The notes: generated by a model not told the origin, from the sequence alone. Counted from the first letter of the stretch, positions 35,493 through 44,588 are shown. The stretch: DNA of 64,000 bases from Gammaproteobacteria bacterium 42_54_T18 (GCA_002163245.1 MAAL01000188.1:1-64000), one strand, 5' to 3'. Program-made: numbers and translations.

Positions 35493-38105
35493 TTATTGGA
35501 TTAGCATTACTGCGCTGCCAGCTGTTGAGGCACATAAAGCCTTAACAATGGTTTGTGTTCGTTCAGCATTGCAATTACCACTACAATTGGTCAACGGGTT
35601 CCGGCCAGGAACGCCGTCGAGCAATTGATCCAGCGGTGCGGAAAGTTCTGTCAAGTTGACATTGGTTTCCACTGAAGCGTCGGACATATTGCTTAGCAAG
35701 GGGTTAAAAATCAGATTGCGTTTAGCTTCGCTATCAAATGCAGTGTTCGGCAGAGCTGTAAAATCAAACCCTGCGAAATAAGCATCTCGTTTGGTGGTGT
35801 CGTCTACCAGCGCACTGCAATAGACCATCGCTAGTTGTGCGATTGCCATTTGGTGTGCAGGAACAAAATCACGGATAGTTTCAGTGACGGGAAGCTGTTG
35901 TTGAATTTCCGTATAGAGTGCTGCAACGGTTGATGTAGTTGACGCTACTGTTGTCATTGTTTCCAATGATGCATTGATTTCTTCAAAAGTACGTAGGCCT
36001 ATTTGATCTGGCATTTCTCCTGGATCGGGTGCCGAAGGCGTAATTGAAGTAGGGTCAGTATACACACCTGTGTTACCTGCGATTTCACCAAATGCTAAGA
36101 AAAACTGGTCAGAGTCTACCCCATTTTGTTGATTGAAAATGGTACCTATCGTTGATAGTACTTGGCGATCTTCTGTGACTTCAGCTACTACCAGTTTTTG
36201 AAAGCCTTGACCTGTGGGTTCAATCTTTCCGTTAATGCCTAAGCGCATATCGCTAATGGAAAAGTTATAAGTGCTTTGAGCTGGCTCTTCATCGGTGGTG
36301 CATTCTGCAGGTACTCCATCACCAACTTCTTGTTTTGTATAAATGCGAGCAAAGTAAGGTTGGTTAAATAGGTAGCTGTAGCTATCGTATTCCGCAGCTT
36401 CAAAGACTACAAAGCTATCCCAGCAGTCATCAATTTCAACTAAGCTAGATACGTTAAATAGCAGCAGGAACTTTTGACCAACACCAACTTCAAAGTTTTT
36501 TGTTATTTGATCTGCTGTTAAAGCGCGATTATGAATGGCAACCATGCGAATAACACCTTGCCAGGTAAAATCGGTATCCTGTGTACCAAGCATAAATTGG
36601 TATGTGTTAATCCAGTCTCCTATAGACTCGCTCACAGCGGGATCCTCATCTCCCGTGAATTCACCATTAACATAGATTCTTCTGCCTTCTTGGGCGTTGT
36701 AAGTAACGACGACATGTTGAAGAGATGCTTGCAGGCGTTCTGCATCGTCGTCAGTGGACAATGCAGGGTTACCTGTATCATCGCTGGACTCGCTGCGATG
36801 TAAAAAATCATAATTATACAGAGTCTGTCCTAACATAAAGTTACGATTATCATCGCCAGCGGAATAATTTATAATGCGGGCAGGGCCCTCCTGAGTAACA
36901 TTGTTCGGAGCAACCCATGTTTCAATACTGTATTCATTACTTTCTTGAATTCGATTGTAGAGTTTGACGCTGGCATTGCTGGTTGCGAGGGCTCTTCCTC
37001 CATTGAGGTTTATACCCCAACCACCAACCCAGCTAACATCGCCATCAAACTGTAAATCCATTAAAGGTTGGATGCCGCTACTATCTCGGGAGGTTGCACC
37101 GCTACCTTCTTTGAATTCCCAGCGAGCAATGACTGCAGATTCGTGCCGCCCCCCAGTATTGGCTGGAAGACCATCAATGCCTAACTGTAAGCCTTTACTT
37201 ATCTCTAGTTGGTCATCGACTACTTGAGGCTCTATGCTGGTACTTATTGCTATAACACCATCCAGTAACTCTTGTGCATCAGAACTACAGTTCACAGTCC
37301 AGCAATTATGGCTCTCGCTGTTTAAACGAACAACAATTCGTGAGAGAGCGGACGCTAACGTACGGTTTTCATCGGCTAGGTCAATTTTATTACGTACGGC
37401 GTCGTAGGAATCTTGCTGATTAGAGGATGCAAAGAAGGGTGATTGAGCGCTCTGTGCTGACTCAACATGACAGTCTATGCAATTCGTTGTGAGAAGTGTG
37501 TGTAGCTCGTTATAACTCCCAGGGACTGTTGCTGGCAACACCTTGGTATCATCAACTTCATGAACTTCGGGAGCAACCAACTGCACAACGGCGCTGACAT
37601 TCCCTAGCGTATCTGAGGCCCAGTTTGTTATCCATAAAGTCATGTCGGATGCACATTCTTGCGTTGTTGCACCGGCCCAACACTGATGACCACCAGCAAG
37701 TTCAGTGACTAGCTTGGAAGAGGACGGGGTTTCGAGGCTTACAACGCCTAATGCACTGTTGTACGCCAAGTTAATGTTGTCGGTTCGAGCGAAAGGTGGG
37801 GCACCTGTTGAAGGGTTATCACCATGACATGTTCCGCAGCGGTTCTCGTCGACAACATTCGCCCACACGCGCAACATAAATGATTCTACTTCAACGCTAG
37901 CAGCTTTCTCTTTCGAATCATCTTGGTTGTATGCGGCGACGACGCTGATTCCAGTATCTTCAGCGTCAGCAGTGTTTTCTTCTGCTGCCACATCTTCACC
38001 GGTGCCACCGCTGCTTCCACAGGCTGATAAAAACATACTGAATAATGCTATCAGTAGGAAAGATGTTAACGAGCGAACATTTGTATTTACATAGATTCTA
38101 GACAT
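35493..38105 (-). CDS. LamG-domain lipoprotein with two c-type haem motifs
   Basis: 870 residues. Lipoprotein signal with lipobox L-S-A-C29 followed by GSSGG, so surface or periplasmic anchoring is expected (no Asp at +2). Two CxxCH motifs: C90-G-T-C-H94 and C209-I-D-C-H213. Each is followed by a conserved Cys pattern (H-Q-C-W ... C-A-S-D and H-N-C-W ... C-S-S-D). A LamG/concanavalin-like domain occupies about 320-545 (WRFKEGSGATSRDSSG-type start, IETWVAP, VVTYNAQEGRRIYVNGEF). The C-terminal third is uncharacterised and Cys-containing. It lies between the Tat protein (35 bases) and the upstream cytochrome-like protein (10 bases). Possible role: a haem-bearing surface protein that binds carbohydrate or partner proteins. 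Confidence 0.85.
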   Translation of the reverse strand: MSRIYVNTNVRSLTSFLLIALFSMFLSACGSSGGTGEDVAAEENTADAEDTGISVVAAYNQDDSKEKAASVEVESFMLRVWANVVDENRCGTCHGDNPSTGAPPFARTDNINLAYNSALGVVSLETPSSSKLVTELAGGHQCWAGATTQECASDMTLWITNWASDTLGNVSAVVQLVAPEVHEVDDTKVLPATVPGSYNELHTLLTTNCIDCHVESAQSAQSPFFASSNQQDSYDAVRNKIDLADENRTLASALSRIVVRLNSESHNCWTVNCSSDAQELLDGVIAISTSIEPQVVDDQLEISKGLQLGIDGLPANTGGRHESAVIARWEFKEGSGATSRDSSGIQPLMDLQFDGDVSWVGGWGINLNGGRALATSNASVKLYNRIQESNEYSIETWVAPNNVTQEGPARIINYSAGDDNRNFMLGQTLYNYDFLHRSESSDDTGNPALSTDDDAERLQASLQHVVVTYNAQEGRRIYVNGEFTGDEDPAVSESIGDWINTYQFMLGTQDTDFTWQGVIRMVAIHNRALTADQITKNFEVGVGQKFLLLFNVSSLVEIDDCWDSFVVFEAAEYDSYSYLFNQPYFARIYTKQEVGDGVPAECTTDEEPAQSTYNFSISDMRLGINGKIEPTGQGFQKLVVAEVTEDRQVLSTIGTIFNQQNGVDSDQFFLAFGEIAGNTGVYTDPTSITPSAPDPGEMPDQIGLRTFEEINASLETMTTVASTTSTVAALYTEIQQQLPVTETIRDFVPAHQMAIAQLAMVYCSALVDDTTKRDAYFAGFDFTALPNTAFDSEAKRNLIFNPLLSNMSDASVETNVNLTELSAPLDQLLDGVPGRNPLTNCSGNCNAERTQTIVKALCASTAGSAVMLIQ

Positions 38106-38115
38106 GATAATCCCC

Positions 38116-39324
38116 CTATTCGCCCATGCAGTATTCAGCAGTGTCTGCGAATACTTGTTTTAGATTATAATTGTGTGTGCCAGTAAAACGCGTTACAAGC
38201 GATTCCATTTCTGTCAGGTCGTCGGCAGTTATGGGGTCTCTTAGACATATGGTGCTAAATACTTTTTTAACCTGGCATTGAGCAAAGGCATCGCTGTGTG
38301 CAAGCTCTTGGTTCATACTACTGGCAGTATCACCTTCACCAGGGAGCGTTGCATCCCAGCCGACCCAGCCGTTTGGTCCTTCACGCCAATAGTTTGTCCA
38401 ATGGCTGTCTGGAGTTACGTATCCATAGGGAAAGTTGTTGGCGTTGATATGATATTTTGGTTGTACGGTTCCATTGGTGAACTCGATGCGTCCATCTTCC
38501 GTGCCTTCAACCCCCGACCATTCATAGTAGGCATAAGCTTGTGCCATTGGGTCCATCCCGGAGTGACAGCCCATGCAGGCATTCATAAAGATACGACTAT
38601 CGCCGCCGGGGCTGCGTGTGACATCTTGACGGATCCGGTCCGTGGGACGAGTTGTGTCTTTAAGTTGTTCCATGTCATTACATAAAAAGTTTAATGTAGT
38701 GAAACGGAACATGGCGCGATTGGTGCCGCCAACAAAAAAAGCTTTTCCTGCGGCACGAGTTGTTAACACGCCAGATGTTGCCCCAGCGGGTAAGCTAGTG
38801 ACTTGTGATTGAACTGACATTGCAAGTTTATCGCTGTCGGATAAATCAATACCTTGGCTTTCAAGTGCTGCATAATGATCATTGTTATCATCAGAGTATG
38901 GAGGAAGAGAGTCCGCAGCATCTATACCGGTGTAGATAATGTCGTCATAAAGTACGGTACGAAAATCCAGTTCATCACGAATGATACCAATCATAGTTGC
39001 GGTAAAATCATTTAGTGGGGCGAATACCGTTTGTGCTTCATTCGTCCATGGCGTGTACATATTTTTTAATGTCACGTTGTAGAAGTTTTTGTTGTTAAGG
39101 GGAACCGCTAGTGCAGCGGCACGGCCCTTATCTTCCGCCGCAGCATTCATTGCATTAACCATAGCGGTTAACTCTGTTGCGGTTGGTGGTACCCCTGCGA
39201 TTCGATCATGAATTCGTTTCGCTTGCTCTTCTACCTCTGCAGTTGCAGTGGAAATTGCCAGCGTAGCGAGTAGGCCCGTAGAGGCACATACGATGGTCTT
39301 TATTAATTTATTTTGCATGCTCAT
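38116..39324 (-). CDS. Exported protein with one c-type haem motif, DUF1549/DUF1588-like
   Basis: 402 residues. Sec signal peptide ending near S-T-A-T-A, then RIHDRIAGVPPTATELTAMVNAMN, resembling the DUF1549-type start, and one CxxCH motif, C250-M-G-C-H254, followed by SGMDPMAQAYAYYEWSG, resembling the A-C-x-x-C-H-x-x-M/I-D-P-x-x-x-A-x-x-x-F pattern of DUF1588-type proteins. It is first in the operon, with its start facing the HzsA-related gene. The predicted role is periplasmic redox or haem binding; I know no experimentally defined function. Confidence 0.78.
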   Translation of the reverse strand: MSMQNKLIKTIVCASTGLLATLAISTATAEVEEQAKRIHDRIAGVPPTATELTAMVNAMNAAAEDKGRAAALAVPLNNKNFYNVTLKNMYTPWTNEAQTVFAPLNDFTATMIGIIRDELDFRTVLYDDIIYTGIDAADSLPPYSDDNNDHYAALESQGIDLSDSDKLAMSVQSQVTSLPAGATSGVLTTRAAGKAFFVGGTNRAMFRFTTLNFLCNDMEQLKDTTRPTDRIRQDVTRSPGGDSRIFMNACMGCHSGMDPMAQAYAYYEWSGVEGTEDGRIEFTNGTVQPKYHINANNFPYGYVTPDSHWTNYWREGPNGWVGWDATLPGEGDTASSMNQELAHSDAFAQCQVKKVFSTICLRDPITADDLTEMESLVTRFTGTHNYNLKQVFADTAEYCMGE

Positions 39325-39420
39325 AATGAGAGTCCTGCTTTATTGCTAAACCTATTGATTAAGCCTGGGTCAAAGGTTGCTTTTTGTAGAGCTATGGAAT
39401 CACATTGGTTACACTGCTTT

Positions 39421-39446
39421 GTTCTAAAAACGTTATTTTTTAGAAC
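39421..39446. promoter_or_regulatory. Palindrome in the divergent promoter of the haem-protein loci
   Basis: GTTCTAAAAA-cgttat-TTTTTAGAAC is a perfect 10-base inverted repeat in the 326-base gap between the leftward cytochrome operon and the rightward HzsA-related gene. A shared operator is the simplest reading. No other gene is seen in this gap. Confidence 0.5.
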
Positions 39447-39650
39447 TTGGCGAATGTATTCGTACGTTAGTATCGCATTTGCACTATCTCAGCAATTTGC
39501 TGTACTCAACATAAGAGGCATGGAATAAACATGACATTGGTTAAGATTCTACCAATTGCTAAATAAAGGTTTCGTGATTTTGACCACAGAACAGGCAGGC
39601 AATAGTGAGCGATAATCTGACCTGTGTTGCAAAAAATGAGAAAAGTCCCC

Positions 39651-42503
39651 ATGACGAAGTTATTTTTAAAAAATATGGCAGTTTTATTGCCGATGCTGGT
39701 TGCATTATCTGGGTGTGGTGGTGATGGTCCTAGCGCTGGTGACGGCCTGGAAGAAACCGATGCATTGTTAACTGATATTCCAATTGCTTATATAAAACGC
39801 GATGTAATTGCAGCGGTTGTTGTACCGGAAGGGGAGGATCAGCCAGATGTTGAGCCTTTTATGAACTTTGAAGCGTATAGAGGAGATTCAGCAGCTGTTT
39901 ATGTCCTAAATCGCGCGAGTATAACGGGTATCGAAAAACAGATAACACCTGCTGGTGAATATGACGTTCGACAACTTTCAGTTAGTTATGATGGTGATAA
40001 TTTATTGTTCGCTATGCGTGGGCCGATGGTTGCTGACGTTGAGGGTGAAGATCCTTCGGTGCAACCTGCATGGGGGATTTGGGAATACACGTTTGCAAGT
40101 TCTCAATTGGCCCAATTAACAACGGGCGATGCAGCAAATCATGTTCATGACATTGACCCCGCATATTTGGCTGATGGCCGTATTATTTTTTCATCCTCGC
40201 GACAAAAAACGACACAGTTCAAGTTGGGTGATGAAGGTAAGGTTCAATATCGTCATTTAACAGAAGATGGTGATGAAGAAGAAACCGATGCTCGAACGTT
40301 TAATCTTCACATTCTGGGTACTGGCAGAAATGTAGACGCAATAAAACAAGTGACGTTTAATCAAAGCCATGATTTTAACCCTGCGTTGGCAAGTGATGGG
40401 CGAGTTATATTTAGCCGCTGGGATAATCACGGGGCTCAAGATAGTGTTAGCTTGTATAGAATGAACCCCGATGGCAGTCAAATGGAATTGTTGTTTGGTC
40501 GCAATAGTGAGAACGCAGGGTTGGATCCTGAGCAAGGCATTCGTTACACCCGTCCTGTTGCATTGGATGACGGAAGAGTGCTTGCCCAACTAAAGGCAGA
40601 TAATGATCAAACGCCACAAATTCAATTTGCTGCTTTGGATGTAGATAATTTTATTGATGTCGGCGTGTCGGTTAGTGGTAGCACTGGGGCTGCGATTGAT
40701 ATGACGTTTTTGGGATTAACACAAACCGTTCCTGAGACGGTTGCGCGTGATGGACGAGTTAGTGCAGCGGTCGCTACTAATGATGGGACGGGGCGGTTTA
40801 TTATTAGTTGGAGTATATGCGAAGTTGTGGATGCCGCTGGGGATGAGTTTCTTTGCACTGACTCGAATACAAATTCGGAATTATTTACAGAGGCGACGCC
40901 CTTTTATGCATTGGCTATGTATGATCCGGCGACTGGTGCGTTACCTAGAATTCGCTATGCCCAAGAAGAAATTTATTACACAGATATAGTTGTCGGGCAA
41001 TCTCACTCTGCGCCTGCATTGATAGCTGATGCGGAGGATGTCGAGAGAGATAACATGGGAACTCTCCATATTCGTAGTGTTTATAACCTGGATGGTGTGT
41101 TTGATGATAGAGATGCCAATGCTGCATCGACGTTAACGGATATGAAAGATCCAACGATTGTGCCGGTGGCAGATCGTCCAGCAAGTTTTTTACGAATATC
41201 AAAACAAGTGCCAGCTTGGGACGAAGATACGCGAGATATTAGCGGGGCTTTATTCGGTGTTGGTAATGTGATGAATGAAATCGTAGGGTATGCAGAGATT
41301 CAACCGGATGGGTCGGTTATCGCAAAAATACCAGCGGATATAGCTTTTACGTTTAGTATTGTTAATGCAGATGGGGTTCGTATTTCAAATGGTGGTAGGC
41401 ATAATAATTGGATGCAACTTCGTCCCGGTGAGACGTTAACGTGTAATGGGTGCCATGTTCATCAGGCGGCAGAAGCTGAAATAGCTCATGGAAGGGTGTC
41501 GGGTTTGGACGTTGTCAATACAGGAGCACCAAATGATGGCGCTTACCCGAATACTGACCCTGCTATGGATGCGTTACTCGGAGAAACTATGGCGCAGACT
41601 CGGGTGAGGCTAGATGCGACGAAATTAAATTTATCTCCTGACCTTGCGTTTGTTGATGTTTGGGGCGAGGAGGGAAGTAAGGCTGCTAGTTTTAGTTATA
41701 CCTATGTAGATTTAGTGGCGGGACTCACTACGGATGAGGCTCCTTATTCAGCTCCGGTTAACTTCACATCTTGCCTTGATGACTGGGTGTCAAATTGTCG
41801 AGTAGTTATAAATTATGAGGAGCATATTCACCCAATGTGGGGTAAAGATCGCAGTGTGATGGGCCCTGACCCAGATGCGGCTGACCCAGATACAGCACCA
41901 GAAATTGTCTTGGAAGATCATACCTGTGTTTCTTGTCATAACTATCAGCCTGACCCTGATAACGCAAATGACCCTAGGACGGCAGGGAATTTAAATATTT
42001 TGGAGTTCCCTGAAAACGAAAATCCAGCTCAAACAGCTGTACAGCAAGCTTTTTTAGGAGAGGATGCTGATTTGCCAGCTACGATTCCAGTCGTAAATGC
42101 TGAACGGTACAACTCTTATGATCATTTGCGAAGAACTCATCCTAGAGCGGTTGTGGAAGGGGGGGTCTTAAGTCGTCAGGTGATTGTTGATATTGTTGAC
42201 GTGCTGGATGATGATGGGAACCAGACTTTTGAGCAGATCCCTGCCTTAGATGGCGACGGGAACCCTACATTTGTGAATGGTGACGTTATTACAGAAGAAA
42301 GTCCTAGGGATTTGAGCTTGAATGGCTCAATTTCAGGAACTGCTAGATCAGGACGTTTTTTCACCAAAATGAGCCGTGAACCTGCTGCTGATGAGGTGGA
42401 TCATCGTGATTGGTTAACAAGTGCGGAATTAAAGTTGCTTAAAGAATGGTCTGATTTGGGGGGGCAATATTACAACAACCCATTCGATGCGCCGGAAGAT
42501 TGA
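39651..42503 (+). CDS. HzsA-related lipoprotein with two c-type haem motifs
   Basis: 950 residues from ATG 39651 (GAGAAAAG at good spacing; an earlier TTG at 39624 is less likely). Lipobox L-S-G-C followed by GGDG. The N-terminal half has PD40/TolB-like propeller strands, e.g. DGRIIFSSSR and DGRVIFSRWDNHGAQDSVSLYRMNPDG. Two CxxCH motifs, C598-N-G-C-H602 and C759-V-S-C-H763, lie in the C-terminal half. This arrangement is found in proteins annotated as HzsA-related, distant relatives of the hydrazine synthase alpha subunit; nothing suggests anammox chemistry here. It lies between the divergent haem-protein operon and the TlpA/DUF3570 operon, and is separated from the latter by a hairpin. Confidence 0.82.
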   Translation: MTKLFLKNMAVLLPMLVALSGCGGDGPSAGDGLEETDALLTDIPIAYIKRDVIAAVVVPEGEDQPDVEPFMNFEAYRGDSAAVYVLNRASITGIEKQITPAGEYDVRQLSVSYDGDNLLFAMRGPMVADVEGEDPSVQPAWGIWEYTFASSQLAQLTTGDAANHVHDIDPAYLADGRIIFSSSRQKTTQFKLGDEGKVQYRHLTEDGDEEETDARTFNLHILGTGRNVDAIKQVTFNQSHDFNPALASDGRVIFSRWDNHGAQDSVSLYRMNPDGSQMELLFGRNSENAGLDPEQGIRYTRPVALDDGRVLAQLKADNDQTPQIQFAALDVDNFIDVGVSVSGSTGAAIDMTFLGLTQTVPETVARDGRVSAAVATNDGTGRFIISWSICEVVDAAGDEFLCTDSNTNSELFTEATPFYALAMYDPATGALPRIRYAQEEIYYTDIVVGQSHSAPALIADAEDVERDNMGTLHIRSVYNLDGVFDDRDANAASTLTDMKDPTIVPVADRPASFLRISKQVPAWDEDTRDISGALFGVGNVMNEIVGYAEIQPDGSVIAKIPADIAFTFSIVNADGVRISNGGRHNNWMQLRPGETLTCNGCHVHQAAEAEIAHGRVSGLDVVNTGAPNDGAYPNTDPAMDALLGETMAQTRVRLDATKLNLSPDLAFVDVWGEEGSKAASFSYTYVDLVAGLTTDEAPYSAPVNFTSCLDDWVSNCRVVINYEEHIHPMWGKDRSVMGPDPDAADPDTAPEIVLEDHTCVSCHNYQPDPDNANDPRTAGNLNILEFPENENPAQTAVQQAFLGEDADLPATIPVVNAERYNSYDHLRRTHPRAVVEGGVLSRQVIVDIVDVLDDDGNQTFEQIPALDGDGNPTFVNGDVITEESPRDLSLNGSISGTARSGRFFTKMSREPAADEVDHRDWLTSAELKLLKEWSDLGGQYYNNPFDAPED

Positions 42504-42561
42504 TCTGGGCATTGAAAAGAATTATGGCTGTGATCTGTTATACAGTAAGCTATGATTTCGC

Positions 42562-42606
42562 TTGTTTGTCACAAGGTATGATCGTAACATGCCTTGTGAC
42601 AAACAA
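42562..42606. repeat. 19-base hairpin between the HzsA-related gene and the envelope operon
   Basis: TTGTTTGTCACAAGGTATG and CATGCCTTGTGACAAACAA pair over 19 bases with one G-U wobble, loop ATCGTAA. It lies 58 bases after the stop and 50 bases before the next start, without a following T run; it could terminate, attenuate or bind a regulator. Confidence 0.7.
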
Positions 42607-42656
42607 TAATGATAAAAATGATTCCTAAAACTCCATAATTTAGAAGCCTATTTATT

Positions 42657-43418
42657 TTGCAGCCAAAATTCGAATTAATCAGGTTGTTTCGAACCTTAAC
42701 TGCTCTTTGCCTGTGTTTGTTTATTAATCAGGCTTGGGCCAAAGGTATTGCTCCTTCCACTCAAATCGAAGACCCTTACGTGGATCTACGCACCGGCCCA
42801 GGTCGTGGGTATCCTATTTTTTATGTCGGTGAACGGGGGGACTGGGTACAGGTACTGATTCGGAAAACAGACTGGTTTAAAGTTCGTACTCCGAGAGATG
42901 TTGAAGGTTGGGTGCACAAGCGCCAGCTTAAGAAAACCCTTAATTCCCAAGGTGAAAGGGTTGCGATCACGGACCCGTCTTTTGATGACTTCTCCAGCCG
43001 ATTCGGTGAGGTGGGGGTCATGCTTGGTGATTATGAAGGCTCAACCTTTGTATCCGCCTTTGTTGGGAAGTCATTAACAGAAAACCTATCTGTTGAGTTT
43101 GAGGCTGGTGTTGCAATTGGTGATTTATCAAGCGGCACCATCTACAATTTAAACCTTTTGAATCAACCTTTTCCGTTATGGAGGGTATCTCCTTACTTAA
43201 TGCTTAGTGCAGGTAGGCTTGAAATTGATGCGAATAGCTCATTGGTTCAGACAGAGGATAGTAATCACAAAACCGTTGGTATGGGGGTGGGGACTAAAAT
43301 TCATTTGAGCCGACAATTTATGATCCGTTTAGAATATAAAAAAGGCGTGATTTTAACCAGTGGAAGTAACAACCAAGAGATTGAAGAATGGAAAGCCGGA
43401 TTAGCCGTATTTTTCTAA
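42657..43418 (+). CDS. Exported SH3b-domain protein with beta-barrel-like C-terminus
   Basis: 253 residues from a TTG start; no better start is visible. Signal peptide ending N-Q-A-W-A. Residues 38-95 are a bacterial SH3 domain (VDLRTGPGRGYPIFYVGERGDWVQV ... VRTPRDVEGWVHKRQL). From about 110 the chain alternates hydrophobic/polar and aromatic positions with glycine turns (VGVMLGDYEGSTFVSAFVGKSL ... MIRLEYKKGVIL) and ends in F-F, consistent with a small outer-membrane beta-barrel. It overlaps the next gene by 31 bases. SH3b domains bind cell-wall or partner peptides, so it may tether the operon products to peptidoglycan. Confidence 0.8.
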   Translation: MQPKFELIRLFRTLTALCLCLFINQAWAKGIAPSTQIEDPYVDLRTGPGRGYPIFYVGERGDWVQVLIRKTDWFKVRTPRDVEGWVHKRQLKKTLNSQGERVAITDPSFDDFSSRFGEVGVMLGDYEGSTFVSAFVGKSLTENLSVEFEAGVAIGDLSSGTIYNLNLLNQPFPLWRVSPYLMLSAGRLEIDANSSLVQTEDSNHKTVGMGVGTKIHLSRQFMIRLEYKKGVILTSGSNNQEIEEWKAGLAVFF

Positions 43419-44035
43419 AAATAACCGCATGCCTTATATTTGCGAGTTCAGGGGGGGGGGTTGCTGCTGAAAGAACGGAGCAGCTTGGAGCAGCGCCGAT
43501 TATAGAGCCCTTTGTTGTTAGAGCTGATTTAAATGAGTCTGATATCAATACTGAGAATTTTGAGATTGGTACTTATATTGGACAAATTAGTATGGAGGAG
43601 GTGGGTACGTCGATTCTTTTTGGCATAAGTGCCACGTTTCATGCGACTGAAGATTTGTTTGTTGAGGCGAACTATGCGGTTACAACCATGGATCAGGCCG
43701 ATAATCCGTTGACACGAGAAGACCCGTTTACTGATGATAACGTCACGATGTATAACCTTTCTTTGGGGTTAAACGTGCTTCCGGGTGAGGTGTTTATTGG
43801 CAAAAAATGGGCATTTAATTCTGCACTATATGTAATTGGAGGTGCGGGGATAACGGAATTTAATGGTGATGATGAGTTTACTGTGAATGTAGGTCTGGGG
43901 TATCGAATAATTCTGACAGACTGGATGGCATTTCACTTTGACTTTAGAGATCATATTTTCTCTAGAACTGTATTGGGTATTGAGAGTAAAAGTCAAAACT
44001 TCGATTTTCACACTGGTGTAACGTTCTTTTTCTAA
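43388..44035 (+). CDS. Outer-membrane beta-barrel protein with poly-G tract near its start
   Basis: 215 residues starting inside the previous gene. Signal peptide (MESRISRIFLKITACLIFASS) and beta-strand periodicity (FEIGTYIGQISMEEVGTSILFGISATFHATEDLFVEANYAV) end with a terminal aromatic residue (TGVTFFF), typical of outer-membrane barrels. Ten consecutive G bases (43451-43460) encode residues 22-24 and part of 25, just after the signal peptide. A change of one base would shift the frame and truncate the product. It is translationally close to its neighbours: it overlaps the upstream gene by 31 bases and ends 52 bases before the TlpA start. Confidence 0.82.
   Translation: MESRISRIFLKITACLIFASSGGGVAAERTEQLGAAPIIEPFVVRADLNESDINTENFEIGTYIGQISMEEVGTSILFGISATFHATEDLFVEANYAVTTMDQADNPLTREDPFTDDNVTMYNLSLGLNVLPGEVFIGKKWAFNSALYVIGGAGITEFNGDDEFTVNVGLGYRIILTDWMAFHFDFRDHIFSRTVLGIESKSQNFDFHTGVTFFF
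43451..43460. repeat. G10 homopolymer inside an outer-membrane protein gene
   Basis: Ten consecutive G in the + strand, in frame as GGG GGG GGG GTT. It is the longest homopolymeric G run noticed in this window; other runs reach seven, apart from a G9 near glpR. Confidence 0.95.
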
Positions 44036-44087
44036 GGGGTTGATAGTGATTATAGATAATGTTGTAAACGGTAATAAAGGCAGCCTA

Positions 44088-44588
44088 GTGATTATCTTAA
44101 GGCGTTTTTCATTGGTGCTGTGTGTTCTGCTATTGTCCTCTTTTGCTCAGGCAAAAGATGTCACATTAAGTGGTAAGGCACAAGATTTTACCCTTCCGAG
44201 CAATCAGGGCAAACCATTAAAACTATCGGACTTTCGTGGTGATGTGGTGATGTTAAACTTCTGGGCGTCTTGGTGTGGTCCATGCCGTCAAGAAATGCCG
44301 ATATTAGATGACCTGCAGAAACGCTTCAAAAAAATTGGTTTTACTGTGTTAGGTGTGAATATTGATGAGGATGTTTCCGACGCAAAAGGTTTACTAAAAG
44401 AGATCTCAGTATCGTTTCCCGTGGTATTTGATAGTAAAAGTAAAATCAGTGAAATCTATCAGTTAGATTCTATGCCGACCACCGTTATGATTGATAGAAA
44501 AGGTAATAAGCGCTTTTTACATCGCGGTTATAAGCCAGGTTTTGAAGTTGATTATGAAAAGCAGATTCGATTGTTGTTACGAGAATAG
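44088..44588 (+). CDS. TlpA-family thiol-disulfide oxidoreductase
   Basis: The start is placed at GTG 44088, with AAAGG upstream, because it begins a proper signal peptide (MIILRRFSLVLCVLLLSSFAQA); a TTG at 44040 gives a longer form. 166 residues. The thioredoxin fold includes FTLPSNQGKPLKLSDFRG, the active-site W-C63-G-P-C66 and the cis-Pro segment SMPTTVMIDRKG. TlpA/ResA-like proteins reduce disulfides in the periplasm, for example in cytochrome c apoproteins before haem attachment. In this operon it may serve the many CxxCH proteins nearby or the DUF4266 protein with its C-G-C tail. Confidence 0.92.
   Translation: MIILRRFSLVLCVLLLSSFAQAKDVTLSGKAQDFTLPSNQGKPLKLSDFRGDVVMLNFWASWCGPCRQEMPILDDLQKRFKKIGFTVLGVNIDEDVSDAKGLLKEISVSFPVVFDSKSKISEIYQLDSMPTTVMIDRKGNKRFLHRGYKPGFEVDYEKQIRLLLRE

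Noticed and set aside
39624-39650. Earlier TTG start for the HzsA-related lipoprotein
   Set aside because: It would add a charged extension in front of a clean lipoprotein signal; the ATG at 39651 has the better ribosome site.
39651-42503. True hydrazine synthase
   Set aside because: No beta/gamma subunits or hydrazine dehydrogenase are visible, and the organism type is not an anammox planctomycete.
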